NCBI GenBank assembly: GCA_937120495.1 | Contig: CAKZJW010000086.1 | Span: 22,526-86,525, forward strand | From: an uncultured Oligoflexia bacterium | GTDB taxonomy: Bacteria > Bdellovibrionota > Bacteriovoracia > Bacteriovoracales > Bacteriovoracaceae | Length of the DNA stretch: 64,000 nt | Direction: 5' to 3' | Program-made: the position numbers and the translations under genes | The notes under the pieces: generated by a model | The model's database searches: none | What the model saw: only the letters and a program-made list of their open reading frames with translations | What the model was told of the DNA's origin: nothing | In this document: piece after piece, positions 44,734 through 53,465 of the stretch | How positions within the stretch are numbered: position 1 is the first letter of the stretch | Layout: every line of letters starts with the position of its first letter

Positions 44734-46224
44734 ATGAAATATTTTGCACTTATATTACTCATTTTAAGTTTTAATAGTTTTGGAAGCATTTGTGATGATC
44801 ACCAGGACTTTGAAAAGATAGCTGTACTTAATAAGGGACGAGTTAAGCCCTACTTCGTTGCGGCCAAAGAATTTACAAAAGCTATTACAAGTAAATCTAA
44901 GATTTCTAATATTGATACAAATAAACTATTTTGTCTTGTCTCAATGAATGACTACGAAAGTATCAAAGCTCAAATCAATATAAAGGTTGAGCACTTTGAA
45001 CTAAAGAAGTTTCTAGGACTGGCTGACTCTGATCTTTTTATCAATATTGAGCAAGCTCTAGAGAAAAAAGAACTTGTTCGCTCTGAGATTATGGGACAAA
45101 AAGAAAATAACTCTTATAAGAAAGCTTTAAATAAATTTTGGTTTAAAGCCAATACGTTTGAAAAAGCAACTAAAGGTGAGCTTTGGACTGTTTATCAAAA
45201 ATCAGACAAGCAGTCTGAACAAAAATACACTTGGCAGCCAATATCTAATTTTAAAGAGATTAGCACACCTCAACTATTAGAGGAAAATAGCTACTTTAAA
45301 AAGAATAATGAAAACACAATTGATATTGAAACGACTTACGCAAAATCAAATATCTTTACATACGCTATGCTTATTGCCCTTATAGCAATAATTCTTACCG
45401 TTATGAGAAAGAGTGCGAGCATAGGTTTTGCAGCTGGTTGGATTCTAATTATCACAGAGGCCATAGGGATGACTTTTAGAGTTTTAATCTCAGGTCGTGC
45501 ACCAATCACCAATATGTATGAGACGGTCTTATTCTCTGGATTTGGGGCTTTATTTATCGCTCTTATCATTTACATCTTTAAAAGAGATAAACTCTTTATC
45601 CTTGGTGGTCTTGGATACAATATTCTATGTCTATTTATGATGAGATTTGCTGATGGAATGCTATCAGAGTCTATCTCTCCTCTAGTTCCGGTGCTTAGAG
45701 ATAATTTTTGGCTCTCTACTCATGTGACGACAATTATTTTAAGTTATGCAGCTCTTGCTCTTAGTTGGATGCTTGCAAATATGACTTTAATCAAAGGGCG
45801 TTTTGGTACACTTTCTTCAAAAGACCTAAGGTATTATGAAGATCTTATTTATACAGCGATCAAAGTTGGAATTGTCCTACTTGCAGCGGGAATCATTCTT
45901 GGTGGAGTATGGGCCGATTATTCTTGGGGTAGATTCTGGGGATGGGATCCAAAAGAGACTTGGTCACTTATCGTTCTTCTTTTCTACATGGCAATTCTAC
46001 ATGGAAAAAGTACTCCATGGGTTAATACAAGACGATTTATCAATCTAAGTGCAGCTGGATTTATGACTGTAATGATGGCTTGGTTTGGCGTTAACTATAT
46101 TCTTGCTACTGGACTTCATTCATATGGATTCTCAGAAGGTGGAGCTATATTCTTGGGAGTATTTTTTATTTCTCAGATAGTTCTTATTATTTTAGCAAAT
46201 ATAAAAGTTAAAACTCGTGCATAA
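44734..46224 (+). CDS. ccsA: Cytochrome c biogenesis protein CcsA/ResC with N-terminal periplasmic domain
   Basis: 496 residues. A signal peptide (about 1-17) and a soluble periplasmic region to about residue 205 precede eight membrane helices. The heme-handling WWD segment WGRFWGWDPKETWSLI is intact, with conserved His in HVTTII and LHSYGFS nearby. The N-terminal addition is not part of short CcsA proteins and corresponds to the region fused in CcsBA-type systems. Together with resB it forms a complete system II apparatus. The small lipoprotein gene overlaps its 3' end by 8 bases. Confidence 0.92.
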   Translation: MKYFALILLILSFNSFGSICDDHQDFEKIAVLNKGRVKPYFVAAKEFTKAITSKSKISNIDTNKLFCLVSMNDYESIKAQINIKVEHFELKKFLGLADSDLFINIEQALEKKELVRSEIMGQKENNSYKKALNKFWFKANTFEKATKGELWTVYQKSDKQSEQKYTWQPISNFKEISTPQLLEENSYFKKNNENTIDIETTYAKSNIFTYAMLIALIAIILTVMRKSASIGFAAGWILIITEAIGMTFRVLISGRAPITNMYETVLFSGFGALFIALIIYIFKRDKLFILGGLGYNILCLFMMRFADGMLSESISPLVPVLRDNFWLSTHVTTIILSYAALALSWMLANMTLIKGRFGTLSSKDLRYYEDLIYTAIKVGIVLLAAGIILGGVWADYSWGRFWGWDPKETWSLIVLLFYMAILHGKSTPWVNTRRFINLSAAGFMTVMMAWFGVNYILATGLHSYGFSEGGAIFLGVFFISQIVLIILANIKVKTRA

Positions 46225-46426
46225 GCTGTTGCTACTACTCCTACTCCTACTGGGTTCATGCGCACATTCACCTAAAAGTGAAAAAGTGAGTATGGGAGCA
46301 GTGCTTGATCTAGCAAGATCAAGCTATCTTCGTGGTTGTACAGATAATTCAAATATAAAGTTTAGCCTTTGCGTGAAAAAAGCAAAGGCCCATCAAAAAG
46401 AGCTAAAACCTATTCTTTCAAAATAG
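46217..46426 (+). CDS. Small lipoprotein overlapping ccsA
   Basis: 69 residues with GTG start at 46217. The signal peptide is a Leu run ending in the lipobox LLGSC (Cys15), followed by a short mature chain with two more Cys (CTDNSN, CVKKAK). It overlaps ccsA by 8 bases, so it may be translated by coupling and serve the cytochrome machinery, but no function is known. The 3' end overlaps the convergent Cys-rich gene by 17 bases. Confidence 0.65.
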   Translation: MHKLLLLLLLLLGSCAHSPKSEKVSMGAVLDLARSSYLRGCTDNSNIKFSLCVKKAKAHQKELKPILSK

Positions 46427-47246
46427 GTGTGTAGTTGGGCTTTAATCCCATATCATTAGCCATTCTTAAAAGCTTATAATGCTGTTGTTCGATGTATTTC
46501 TTTAATAAAGGTAAGTTTGATTCTAGATCCAACCATCTTTTTGCTTTTCTAATTTTAATACTGTCATACTTTCCTACTTTAATTCTTCCATGACAGATTA
46601 ATTGTTTTTTCTCATCATTCTCGTTTACACAAAATCCTTTTTCACCAGCTTGAAAACCAGTACATCTTCTATCGATAAATTCACTACATTTTGGGTATAT
46701 AGGGCTTGAATTTCTTGAATCTACAGATGCAATTAAATCAGCTTTTCTAAATGCAAATGATACTTTGTCCCACATTCCAATACTTGTTGTCTGAGTTCCC
46801 TCAACTGTAAGATAAGCATTATCCTTATTATCTAATGTTGATACATAATCTGATACAAGATCAGGGCTATCCATACTTAAACAAGCTGTATTCTCAATAT
46901 GAATTGGTGACTTATACTTTGATCTTACTGGTTCTATTTCATTTTTAAGATAATCAACTAATTCGCTACTACTACTCCAATGACCAACGAAACCAACTCT
47001 AATCTTCTCACCATCTCTGTGGTGTTTATCTAGGTAAGGCTCAAGAGATTCATTAATATCGATAGTTTTTTTCTTTCTACATTTTCTTTCTGATAAATGC
47101 CAAATTTGACAACCCATTTTATAAAAAGCAATTTCACCTTTATAACCACCACCGTATCTAGCATCCTCTTTTGGGTACTGACAGATACAGATATCAGCTA
47201 ATGCTGAAAAAGAAATGATTAAACTTAATAGTGCCATGATTCTCAT
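46410..47246 (-). CDS. Secreted Cys-rich protein, unknown function
   Basis: 278 residues from ATG 47246, which follows GGAG at 7-8 bases and gives the signal peptide MRIMALLSLIISFSALA; the frame is open further up but without SD. Ten Cys in the mature protein (CICQYP, CRKKK, CTGFQ, CVNEN, CHGR) imply several disulfides. GFVGHWSSSSELVDYL and YVSTLDNKDNAYLTVEGTQ look like an alpha/beta core. No family recognised. The 5' leader carries the element at 47303-47330. Confidence 0.7.
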   Translation of the reverse strand: MRIMALLSLIISFSALADICICQYPKEDARYGGGYKGEIAFYKMGCQIWHLSERKCRKKKTIDINESLEPYLDKHHRDGEKIRVGFVGHWSSSSELVDYLKNEIEPVRSKYKSPIHIENTACLSMDSPDLVSDYVSTLDNKDNAYLTVEGTQTTSIGMWDKVSFAFRKADLIASVDSRNSSPIYPKCSEFIDRRCTGFQAGEKGFCVNENDEKKQLICHGRIKVGKYDSIKIRKAKRWLDLESNLPLLKKYIEQQHYKLLRMANDMGLKPNYTPILKE

Positions 47247-47302
47247 AATTTTTCTCCAATAATTGATTGGATTCATTATCTCAGAAAACTCGACACAAAA
47301 GA

Positions 47303-47330
47303 GATTTTATGAAAATCATTCAGGGGGTGT
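47303..47330 (-). promoter_or_regulatory. Shared stem-plus-C-tract element, copy 1
   Basis: Read on the minus strand: ACACCCCCT, 4 bases, then GATTTTCATAAAATC, which folds as a small stem. A near copy lies at 48176-48203. Both are 57-110 bases upstream of a gene for an exported Cys-rich protein. Likely a protein-binding or promoter element. Confidence 0.5.
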
Positions 47331-47368
47331 ATAAGAACTAGACAATTTTAAAGGTAAAGCTCTTTTTA

Positions 47369-48094
47369 TTATAGCTGAACACCATCTATAGAGACTTCGT
47401 GACAAATCTTTAAAGCTTTTTTAATTGCTGATTTCTTTGCATTTACTTCACTTGTAAAAGCTAAAAATCCATATTGATAACTTGAATGATCCATCTGCTT
47501 GTCTTTTGAGTATATAGCTGGGCGCTCACAAACCCTCTTTGTTGAACTATCGTCATAATTCCAGTAGCAGTTTGGTCTTTGGGCCCTTAAGTAGTAACTA
47601 CTATCACTTACTCTATGCTCAATTTCACAATTATAGTAATAATGACTAACACTATAGTCAGTACTAACCTCTTCAAACTCTTGATTATCCTTACAGTTAA
47701 ATTCTTCCGATATATACTTAATTGCTTTTCGAGCTGCTGCCGTAGCTGCAAAACCTCGTTGTTGAGATTCACAGTTATTAGACCTAAACACATCACCTTC
47801 AAATTCCAATCCATTAACTGTTAGGATTTCATATTGAATATTTGTATCACCACAAAGAAGTGATCTTCTATTGCTTTCTTTGTAGAATTTACCAATAGTG
47901 ATTTTTGCATCTTCTTTTTTCACAATAGAAATACCGCGTTTTTCAGCAAATTTATCTAGTGTTGTAAAAGGAGTATAAGTGTCATCAGTAAAAAATGACC
48001 TTAAAGTACTATCCGAATAAGGCAAAGAGACAAGACATTTTGCATAAGAGCTAACACTACTTATCGCCAATATTCCCAATAATAATTTTTTCAT
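47369..48094 (-). CDS. Secreted Cys- and Tyr-rich protein, unknown function
   Basis: 241 residues; signal peptide MKKLLLGILAISSVSSYA. Eleven Cys and many Tyr/Ser (YSVSHYYYNCEIEHRV, SYYLRAQRPNCYW) suggest a disulfide-stabilised extracellular protein. GFAATAAARKAIKYI and KKSAIKKALKICHEV are two similar helical segments, each ending a region, suggesting an internal duplication. No family recognised. AAAGGAT precedes the start and the shared element lies upstream at 48176-48203. Confidence 0.7.
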   Translation of the reverse strand: MKKLLLGILAISSVSSYAKCLVSLPYSDSTLRSFFTDDTYTPFTTLDKFAEKRGISIVKKEDAKITIGKFYKESNRRSLLCGDTNIQYEILTVNGLEFEGDVFRSNNCESQQRGFAATAAARKAIKYISEEFNCKDNQEFEEVSTDYSVSHYYYNCEIEHRVSDSSYYLRAQRPNCYWNYDDSSTKRVCERPAIYSKDKQMDHSSYQYGFLAFTSEVNAKKSAIKKALKICHEVSIDGVQL

Positions 48095-48175
48095 CGTTAT
48101 CCTTTTATAACCTATCTACAAAATAAATTGATTTACATATGATCGTATAGTCCCAGACTTTATGGTTGAGTTCAC

Positions 48176-48203
48176 GGTTTTTAGAAAAATCTATAGGGGG
48201 TGT
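48176..48203 (-). promoter_or_regulatory. Shared stem-plus-C-tract element, copy 2
   Basis: Read on the minus strand: ACACCCCCT, 3 bases, then GATTTTTCTAAAAACC, able to form a stem with one wobble pair. It aligns with the copy at 47303-47330 over about 28 bases with the C-tract nonamer identical. Confidence 0.5.
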
Positions 48204-48233
48204 CAGTTTTTTTTACAGTTTTGTAAATTAGAA

Positions 48234-48261
48234 ATAAAAAAGCCCAGGGCGAACCTGGGCT
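48234..48261 (-). terminator. Rho-independent terminator
   Basis: AGCCCAGG / CCTGGGCT stem with a 5-base loop (48241-48261); on the minus strand it is followed by TTTTTATTTC. It ends the gene at 48288. Confidence 0.9.
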
Positions 48262-48287
48262 ATTTATCTCTTAAGTGATTTTAAATT

Positions 48288-49508
48288 CTAAAAAATCAGA
48301 TAAGGATTAATGTTTTGTCTTTTGATTGCTTTAGACATTTTTTTATTACCTGCAGATTCAAAATAACCAACTAAAGCACCTTCAGTGATTTTTTGATCAA
48401 CATAGTAAGACTCTACAAATCCTTCAACAGCAGACTTAATCCAACCAGGAATTGGTAAGAACCCAAGTCCAACCTGTCCAAGATTTAAAAGAGATCTAAA
48501 TCTCTTAACCTTATTAGGTTTTTCGTAGTAATAAGCTGTTGCCATTTTTCCAGAAAGCATATTATGACCATTTACAAGGTTCTTAATAACTCTTTGACCG
48601 TCTTCAACTGCTTCAACAAATGCAAAGTTTGCTCTTGCACCCATTGACATAGTCCCTAGTCTATTAGCTTGTCTAACTTTGTTATTACCAGCTCTAACAA
48701 CTGCATAAAACTTGTTAAGACCATACTTTTCCCAAGTTCTAGCCGCAGTATTTGACTCTCCATATCCCGTCACACCAATTCTTGACTCATAGATTGAAGA
48801 AAATACTCTGTTTACATCACTCTCACTCATACCTAACTTTGTTTCAAAGTTTTGTAAGTAGTGAAGAAGCATGTTTTGGTGAAATTGTCTTTGCTCAATT
48901 ACAAGGTCATGAACCTTTACAATGATAAAAGAAGCAAGGTTAAGAACTGGAATGCTATCGAATCTCTTCTTAGCAAAATTCAAAGCTCTTGTTACAACTT
49001 CATAAGTTACAGTCTTTCTGTAAAAGAATCTAGCATCAGTTGGCTCAGCTACAATTGATAAGTCCAACATTTTTAATGCATCTTTAAGGTCGAATTCAAA
49101 TTTCTTAAGTACGTCGTGTTTTGCTACCTCAGAAAATGATTTTTCAACATCGATTTTTGGAAGATTTAATAATGAGTTTCTAACTACAGCAGCATTCTCA
49201 ACATCTTCTTGAGACTTGTTACTTGAAGCAAGTAGTTCATCAATAAATTCATTCACTTCAGCTTCTGTTGCTGATTTGTTTTGAGATCTCATTCTGTCGA
49301 TCTCTTCTTTCAAATCGTTTTTAATATGAACAAGATAAGGCTTTAAAGAAAACTTTGAAACAAACTTCATTTTCACTGAAGTTACTTCACCTGCTTGATT
49401 TTTAACGATTTTGAATCTTTTGTTAAATCCATCCATTGAAAGCGTTGGATTTGCGTACGCCCCTAAACTTAATACTAATACAAAAAAGGTCATCCATGTC
49501 CTTTTCAT
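48288..49508 (-). CDS. Secreted helical protein, unknown function
   Basis: 406 residues; signal peptide MKRTWMTFFVLVLSLGAYA. The mature chain is predominantly helical with no Cys, has a basic tone and contains LLNLPKIDVEKSFSEVAKHD and LGQVGLGFLPIPGWIKSAVEGFVE, the latter a Gly/Pro-containing hydrophobic stretch that could insert into a membrane. No family recognised. GGAGG precedes the start, and the gene stands alone with its own terminator, so it is probably well expressed. Confidence 0.72.
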   Translation of the reverse strand: MKRTWMTFFVLVLSLGAYANPTLSMDGFNKRFKIVKNQAGEVTSVKMKFVSKFSLKPYLVHIKNDLKEEIDRMRSQNKSATEAEVNEFIDELLASSNKSQEDVENAAVVRNSLLNLPKIDVEKSFSEVAKHDVLKKFEFDLKDALKMLDLSIVAEPTDARFFYRKTVTYEVVTRALNFAKKRFDSIPVLNLASFIIVKVHDLVIEQRQFHQNMLLHYLQNFETKLGMSESDVNRVFSSIYESRIGVTGYGESNTAARTWEKYGLNKFYAVVRAGNNKVRQANRLGTMSMGARANFAFVEAVEDGQRVIKNLVNGHNMLSGKMATAYYYEKPNKVKRFRSLLNLGQVGLGFLPIPGWIKSAVEGFVESYYVDQKITEGALVGYFESAGNKKMSKAIKRQNINPYLIF

Positions 49509-49656
49509 AAGCTACCTCCTCATCCTTGGAACTTTTTATATTTAAGCTTTTATTAATAGTATAAGCTTTTACTAAAAATGCGATAACTTACTTATAAATG
49601 TAAGAATATATTATATATGTACTTGATTTTAATGCTTGAGCATACTAGTTTGGCTC

Positions 49657-50532
49657 ATGCGTATTTTAACTGTTTTATTCATATTTATCTCTCTTGCTAC
49701 AGCAAAATTTTTGCACCTTCCAGAGAACAGACTCTATATACCAAAGGTCGACACTGGATACGATCAGTACAATACGCCATCTCTTCATTTTAAATCGCAA
49801 TACGTATTAACTTTTGATGATGGACCTCATCCAATAAATACTCCAAAGATTTTAGATATACTAAAAGAGTATAATGTTAAGGCAACATTCTTTGTGCTCA
49901 CTCATAAATTAAAACCAAGTAATCTTGCCCTTATAAAAAGAATGCTTGATGAGGGACATATCGTTTCAAGCCATGATCATATTCACGATCATAATAATAA
50001 AATCGACAGAGATACTTTTAAAAAGAAAATGACTATGTCATTTAAAAAACTCAAAGAATTCTATGAGCTTGCTGGCCATAAGATGAGTACTTTTTATTTT
50101 AGATTTCCATATGCTGAGTACGGTGGAAGATCTGATTACCATCACATTAATGTTTTAAAAGAAGTTTCAACTGAACTTTTTGGAAAAAACTGTATTCATT
50201 TTGTATTTTGGGATATTGATTCTGGTGACTGGATTCCAAAACTAACACCAACAGAAGTTTTTAAAAATATTAGAGCTCACGATATCGGTGGGGAGTATAC
50301 AACTTATAGAACCACTAGAGACTCAAGAGGACGCCAAGTTATTCTTAAAAAGAAAGCCTACGTTAAAAATCCAACTGAGGGCGGAGTTATTCTTCAGCAC
50401 GATATTCAAAAAAGAAGTATTGATGGAACTAGACAGTTTTTAGATTACGCACTTGAAAACAATATTGAAATCAAGAGAATGGATACTGTTGATGAATTTT
50501 CTTATAAAGGTCTGAACTGTTCGTTTAGATAG
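49657..50532 (+). CDS. NodB-type polysaccharide deacetylase
   Basis: 291 residues from ATG 49657 (an in-frame TTG at 49636 is the alternative; both have weak SDs). An N-terminal hydrophobic segment is a signal peptide or anchor. The NodB motifs are visible: TFDDGP, SSHDHIHDHNN (metal His residues), RFPYAEYGG, FWDIDSGDW and GGVILQHD. Such enzymes remove N-acetyl groups from chitin, peptidoglycan or other polymers. In predators, deacetylation of peptidoglycan marks or modifies the host wall. The stop overlaps the convergent glutaredoxin-like gene by 8 bases. Confidence 0.88.
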   Translation: MRILTVLFIFISLATAKFLHLPENRLYIPKVDTGYDQYNTPSLHFKSQYVLTFDDGPHPINTPKILDILKEYNVKATFFVLTHKLKPSNLALIKRMLDEGHIVSSHDHIHDHNNKIDRDTFKKKMTMSFKKLKEFYELAGHKMSTFYFRFPYAEYGGRSDYHHINVLKEVSTELFGKNCIHFVFWDIDSGDWIPKLTPTEVFKNIRAHDIGGEYTTYRTTRDSRGRQVILKKKAYVKNPTEGGVILQHDIQKRSIDGTRQFLDYALENNIEIKRMDTVDEFSYKGLNCSFR

Positions 50533-50875
50533 GAAACTTTTCTTCAAGATATTTAACGATATCATCAGACTCATACATCCATTTATCTCCAATCCTAAGA
50601 CAGGGAACCTTCGGACTTCCACCACCAGCCAAAAGCTCTTCTTTGATATTTTCATCCGTATTAGCATTCTTAAGCTCAATTGGTAAATTAAGCTTTCTCA
50701 TCACTCGTCTTACTTTAATGCAAAAAGGACATGCATTGAATTGATATAAAGAGTAAGTCTTAAGCTGCTGTTCAACTTCTTTTTGCTCTGACTCACTTCT
50801 TTGCCCACGTTTAGGTTGAGTTAGAAAATTTATAAAGGTTAAAATATTTCCAATAATATATCTTAGAAGTTTCAT
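50525..50875 (-). CDS. Membrane-anchored glutaredoxin/GST-N-like thiol protein
   Basis: 116 residues. A hydrophobic N-terminal segment (about 4-20) is followed by a charged linker and a thioredoxin-fold domain with the active site ACPFCIKVRR (CPFC), a cis-Pro loop in SPKVPCLRIG and the C-terminal helix SDDIVKYLEEKFP. This matches glutaredoxin-like proteins related to the N-terminal domain of glutathione S-transferases. It would reduce disulfides or glutathionylated proteins at the inner membrane. It begins 2 bases after the stop of the upstream secreted protein gene. Confidence 0.87.
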   Translation of the reverse strand: MKLLRYIIGNILTFINFLTQPKRGQRSESEQKEVEQQLKTYSLYQFNACPFCIKVRRVMRKLNLPIELKNANTDENIKEELLAGGGSPKVPCLRIGDKWMYESDDIVKYLEEKFPI

Positions 50876-50877
50876 AC

Positions 50878-51672
50878 TTATCTCTTTTTAAGCTTCATAG
50901 GCCTTTGAGGAAATCCCACACCCAAGTCATGATCCATATTCCAACGATCAAGCATATACTCTTGTCTTTCAACACGATAATGTTTTAAAGACTCATCTAG
51001 ACTATCAAGTTTCTTTTGAAGCTCAACTTGAAGAAGAAGGTTTTCTTGCTTCGTTTGAAGAAGGTTATCGATTGCTAATTGTTTTTTTCTTCGAAGAGCA
51101 TTTATTTGTTCATCGTAATCAGCAGCTGTTTTAATTTTTTGTTGATCATATGTCCAAAGAAAGTGGTTTATATTATTCAGCTGGTTAATAAATCCATCTT
51201 TTCTAAGAAGAAGTATCTCTCTAAACTTACTTGCTTCAAAAACTCTATTAGACAATTCTCTAGATTCAAAGTTTAACTGCATTCCTCTTGGAAAGTACTT
51301 ATCTTCTGGCCAACAACTTTTAAAGTCGGTGACGTAGATCACAAAGAAGAAGTCCTCTGTGTTTCTAACGCTTGCCCTACATGGAGTAGATGTCTTGTGC
51401 TTATTCACCCAAAAGTGAGTCACATCCCCAGCCTTAAAAAACTTTGTATTATTGTTTTCAACTTTTACTTTTAAGATTCTTCCACTCTTATCTTTATCCG
51501 TAACTCTGCCCATGAAGTTTTCATAATTAACTCTTGGGTCTATAAAAGTATTATTAGGTGGATCTGTTAAACCTTTATCTGGAAAATCAGGTACTGCTAA
51601 AGTCGCAAAAGCCGCATTTATATTAGATAAAATAAGGGCAAGTGTGAATAAACTCTTTACTGGTAATAACAT
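50878..51672 (-). CDS. Secreted protein with C-terminal coiled coil, unknown function
   Basis: 264 residues from ATG 51672, which gives a signal peptide ending NAAFA; an in-frame TTG at 51717 would add 15 codons. Residues 30-130 seem beta-rich with two Cys (TPCRAS, KSCWPE); residues 150-240 are helical with heptads (INALRRKKQLAIDNLLQTKQ) and likely form a long coiled coil. The basic end PQRPMKLKKR closes it. No family recognised. Co-transcribed with the glutaredoxin-like gene (2-base gap); divergent from the transaldolase gene. Confidence 0.7.
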   Translation of the reverse strand: MLLPVKSLFTLALILSNINAAFATLAVPDFPDKGLTDPPNNTFIDPRVNYENFMGRVTDKDKSGRILKVKVENNNTKFFKAGDVTHFWVNKHKTSTPCRASVRNTEDFFFVIYVTDFKSCWPEDKYFPRGMQLNFESRELSNRVFEASKFREILLLRKDGFINQLNNINHFLWTYDQQKIKTAADYDEQINALRRKKQLAIDNLLQTKQENLLLQVELQKKLDSLDESLKHYRVERQEYMLDRWNMDHDLGVGFPQRPMKLKKR

Positions 51673-51729
51673 ACCTTTTATTATGACTCGAAATTTGGAT
51701 TTAATCAAAGAAAACAACTTGGAGCATTA

Positions 51730-52374
51730 ATGGAATTTTTTATTGATACTGGAAACATTGAAGAAATTAAAACAGCATATGAGTGGGGATTTATCGATGG
51801 CGTTACAACTAACCCATCTCTAGTAGCTAAAGAAGGTATTGGGCAAGAACAATTGATTAAAATGATCAGTGAAATTGTTGATGGTCCAATCTCTGCAGAA
51901 GTTATCTCAACTGATGCCAAAGGAATGTTAGCTGAGGCCCAAGAGCTTGCTAAAATTCACGACAACGTGGTTATTAAGCTTCCTATGACTAAAGATGGGA
52001 TGATTGCCTGTAAAGCTCTGAGTGATCAGAACGTTAAAACTAATATCACATTAGTCTTCTCTGCAAACCAAGCTCTTTTAGCAGCAAAGAACGGTGCCAC
52101 GTATGTATCTCCATTCATTGGTCGTCTTGATGATATTGGACAAACAGGAATCCACCTAATCCAAGAAATACGTGAAGTATTTGATAACTATGGATATATG
52201 ACAAAGATCTTAGCTGCTTCTATCAGACATACAGATCACGTAAAGACGTCAGCATTAGTTGGCAGTGACGTAGCTACAATCCCTTTTAAAGTGTTAAATG
52301 CTCTATTCAATCACCCTCTTACCGATAAAGGTTTAGACCAATTTTTAAAAGATCACCAAAACTCACTTAAGTAA
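51730..52374 (+). CDS. Small transaldolase / fructose-6-phosphate aldolase family
   Basis: 214 residues, the size of the short TalC/Fsa group. MEFFIDTGNIEEIK, GVTTNPSLVAKEG, NVVIKLPMT (Schiff-base Lys) and KILAASIRHTDHV are the conserved segments. The enzyme transfers a dihydroxyacetone unit in the pentose phosphate pathway or cleaves fructose 6-phosphate; motifs do not settle which, although bacterial orthologues next to no other pentose gene are usually transaldolases. Own terminator downstream. Confidence 0.92.
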   Translation: MEFFIDTGNIEEIKTAYEWGFIDGVTTNPSLVAKEGIGQEQLIKMISEIVDGPISAEVISTDAKGMLAEAQELAKIHDNVVIKLPMTKDGMIACKALSDQNVKTNITLVFSANQALLAAKNGATYVSPFIGRLDDIGQTGIHLIQEIREVFDNYGYMTKILAASIRHTDHVKTSALVGSDVATIPFKVLNALFNHPLTDKGLDQFLKDHQNSLK

Positions 52375-52401
52375 ATTCGACTACTTACATGTAAGATAAA
52401 C

Positions 52402-52430
52402 GAAGGCCACCTTATTTAGGTGGCTTTTTT
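52402..52430 (+). terminator. Rho-independent terminator
   Basis: GCCACC / GGTGGC stem with a 7-base A/T loop followed by T6, 32 bases after the transaldolase stop. Confidence 0.92.
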
Positions 52431-52521
52431 CATTAAAACTATTCATTTTACTCAAGTATTACTTGATCTCGTCCGATAAATTACCTGAGTGTTGCGGTAC
52501 AATATACCAATACACCGAGGG

Positions 52522-53367
52522 ATGGGAAAATTGAAAACACTACTATTAATCACATTATCGATTTTAGTCACAGTGAGCTGTCAGCCTGAAGAGACTGAGT
52601 TAAGCTCCAGTAGATCGCAAAAGTCAGTATCTGAACTAGATGCTTATTGGCCTGCAGGACAAGCTGCATTTCCACTAGAAGTCGACATTAGTACATCGTT
52701 TGATAATAATGAGACCGATTCAATAAGGACAAGTGCCGATTCATGGTCAGATGCTGTGGACAATAGAGTAAATTTCTTTGATACAACAGGAACTATTACA
52801 GAAAAAGGTGGAAGTCTTGGATCTTATCAAGATGGAAGAATGGGAGTCTACAAACTTACTTCGTGGCCATCTGCTCTACCGAACCTAGCACTTGCCGTTA
52901 CTCAAATCTTTGGATTAAGAAAAAATATTGGAAAAAGCAATGAATCAATTGAAATAAGTCATGCAGATATACTTGTTAATTATGACTATTTTAGCTTCTC
53001 GACAAATGGTGGTGGAGGATATGACCTTGAAACAGTTCTTCTACATGAGTTTGGTCATTTTTTAGGTCTTGCTCACGATAATAGCTCTCAAGGGACCACT
53101 GTTATGTACCCGAGTGTTAGTAGGCATAACTCAAATAGAACTCCTTTACAAAAGGATAAAGTGGCCATTGCTTCTTTATATAATATTGGAGGTGTAGTCC
53201 AAGCAGCAACAGCGCAAAGGTCAATTGCAGCTATTGGAAAAGTTCACGAAGAAGATCAAGGCGATACAGAATGGGTTGTTATTCAATTTGAATTAAGAGC
53301 CGATGGATCTGAGTGGATCAAAGTAAATGATAAATATGTTCAACAAAATAAAAAGTGTAAACATTAA
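52522..53367 (+). CDS. Matrixin-like (M10) zinc metalloprotease lipoprotein
   Basis: 281 residues from ATG 52522 (TTG 52531 is an alternative start; the frame is open to 52489). Signal peptide with lipobox VTVSC, so the protein is lipid-anchored. After a Ser-rich linker comes a matrixin-type catalytic domain: zinc motif HEFGHFLGLAH (His175, Glu176, His179, His185) and Met-turn VMYPSV. About 60 residues follow. Likely a surface or periplasmic protease. Second zinc protease of the window besides the one at 27529. Confidence 0.87.
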   Translation: MGKLKTLLLITLSILVTVSCQPEETELSSSRSQKSVSELDAYWPAGQAAFPLEVDISTSFDNNETDSIRTSADSWSDAVDNRVNFFDTTGTITEKGGSLGSYQDGRMGVYKLTSWPSALPNLALAVTQIFGLRKNIGKSNESIEISHADILVNYDYFSFSTNGGGGYDLETVLLHEFGHFLGLAHDNSSQGTTVMYPSVSRHNSNRTPLQKDKVAIASLYNIGGVVQAATAQRSIAAIGKVHEEDQGDTEWVVIQFELRADGSEWIKVNDKYVQQNKKCKH

Positions 53368-53411
53368 AATATATTTGGGTGAGGTGAAGAGCATCCAGAC
53401 GTGAATATCAT

Positions 53412-53450
53412 AAAAAAGGGAGCCCTACTCAAGCTCCCTTTTTATTTTTC
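53412..53450. terminator. Bidirectional rho-independent terminator
   Basis: GGGAGC (53418-53423) and GCTCCC (53433-53438) with A-run before and TTTTTATTTTT after, between convergent genes. Confidence 0.88.
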
Positions 53451-53465
53451 TAATTAAAAATCTAT

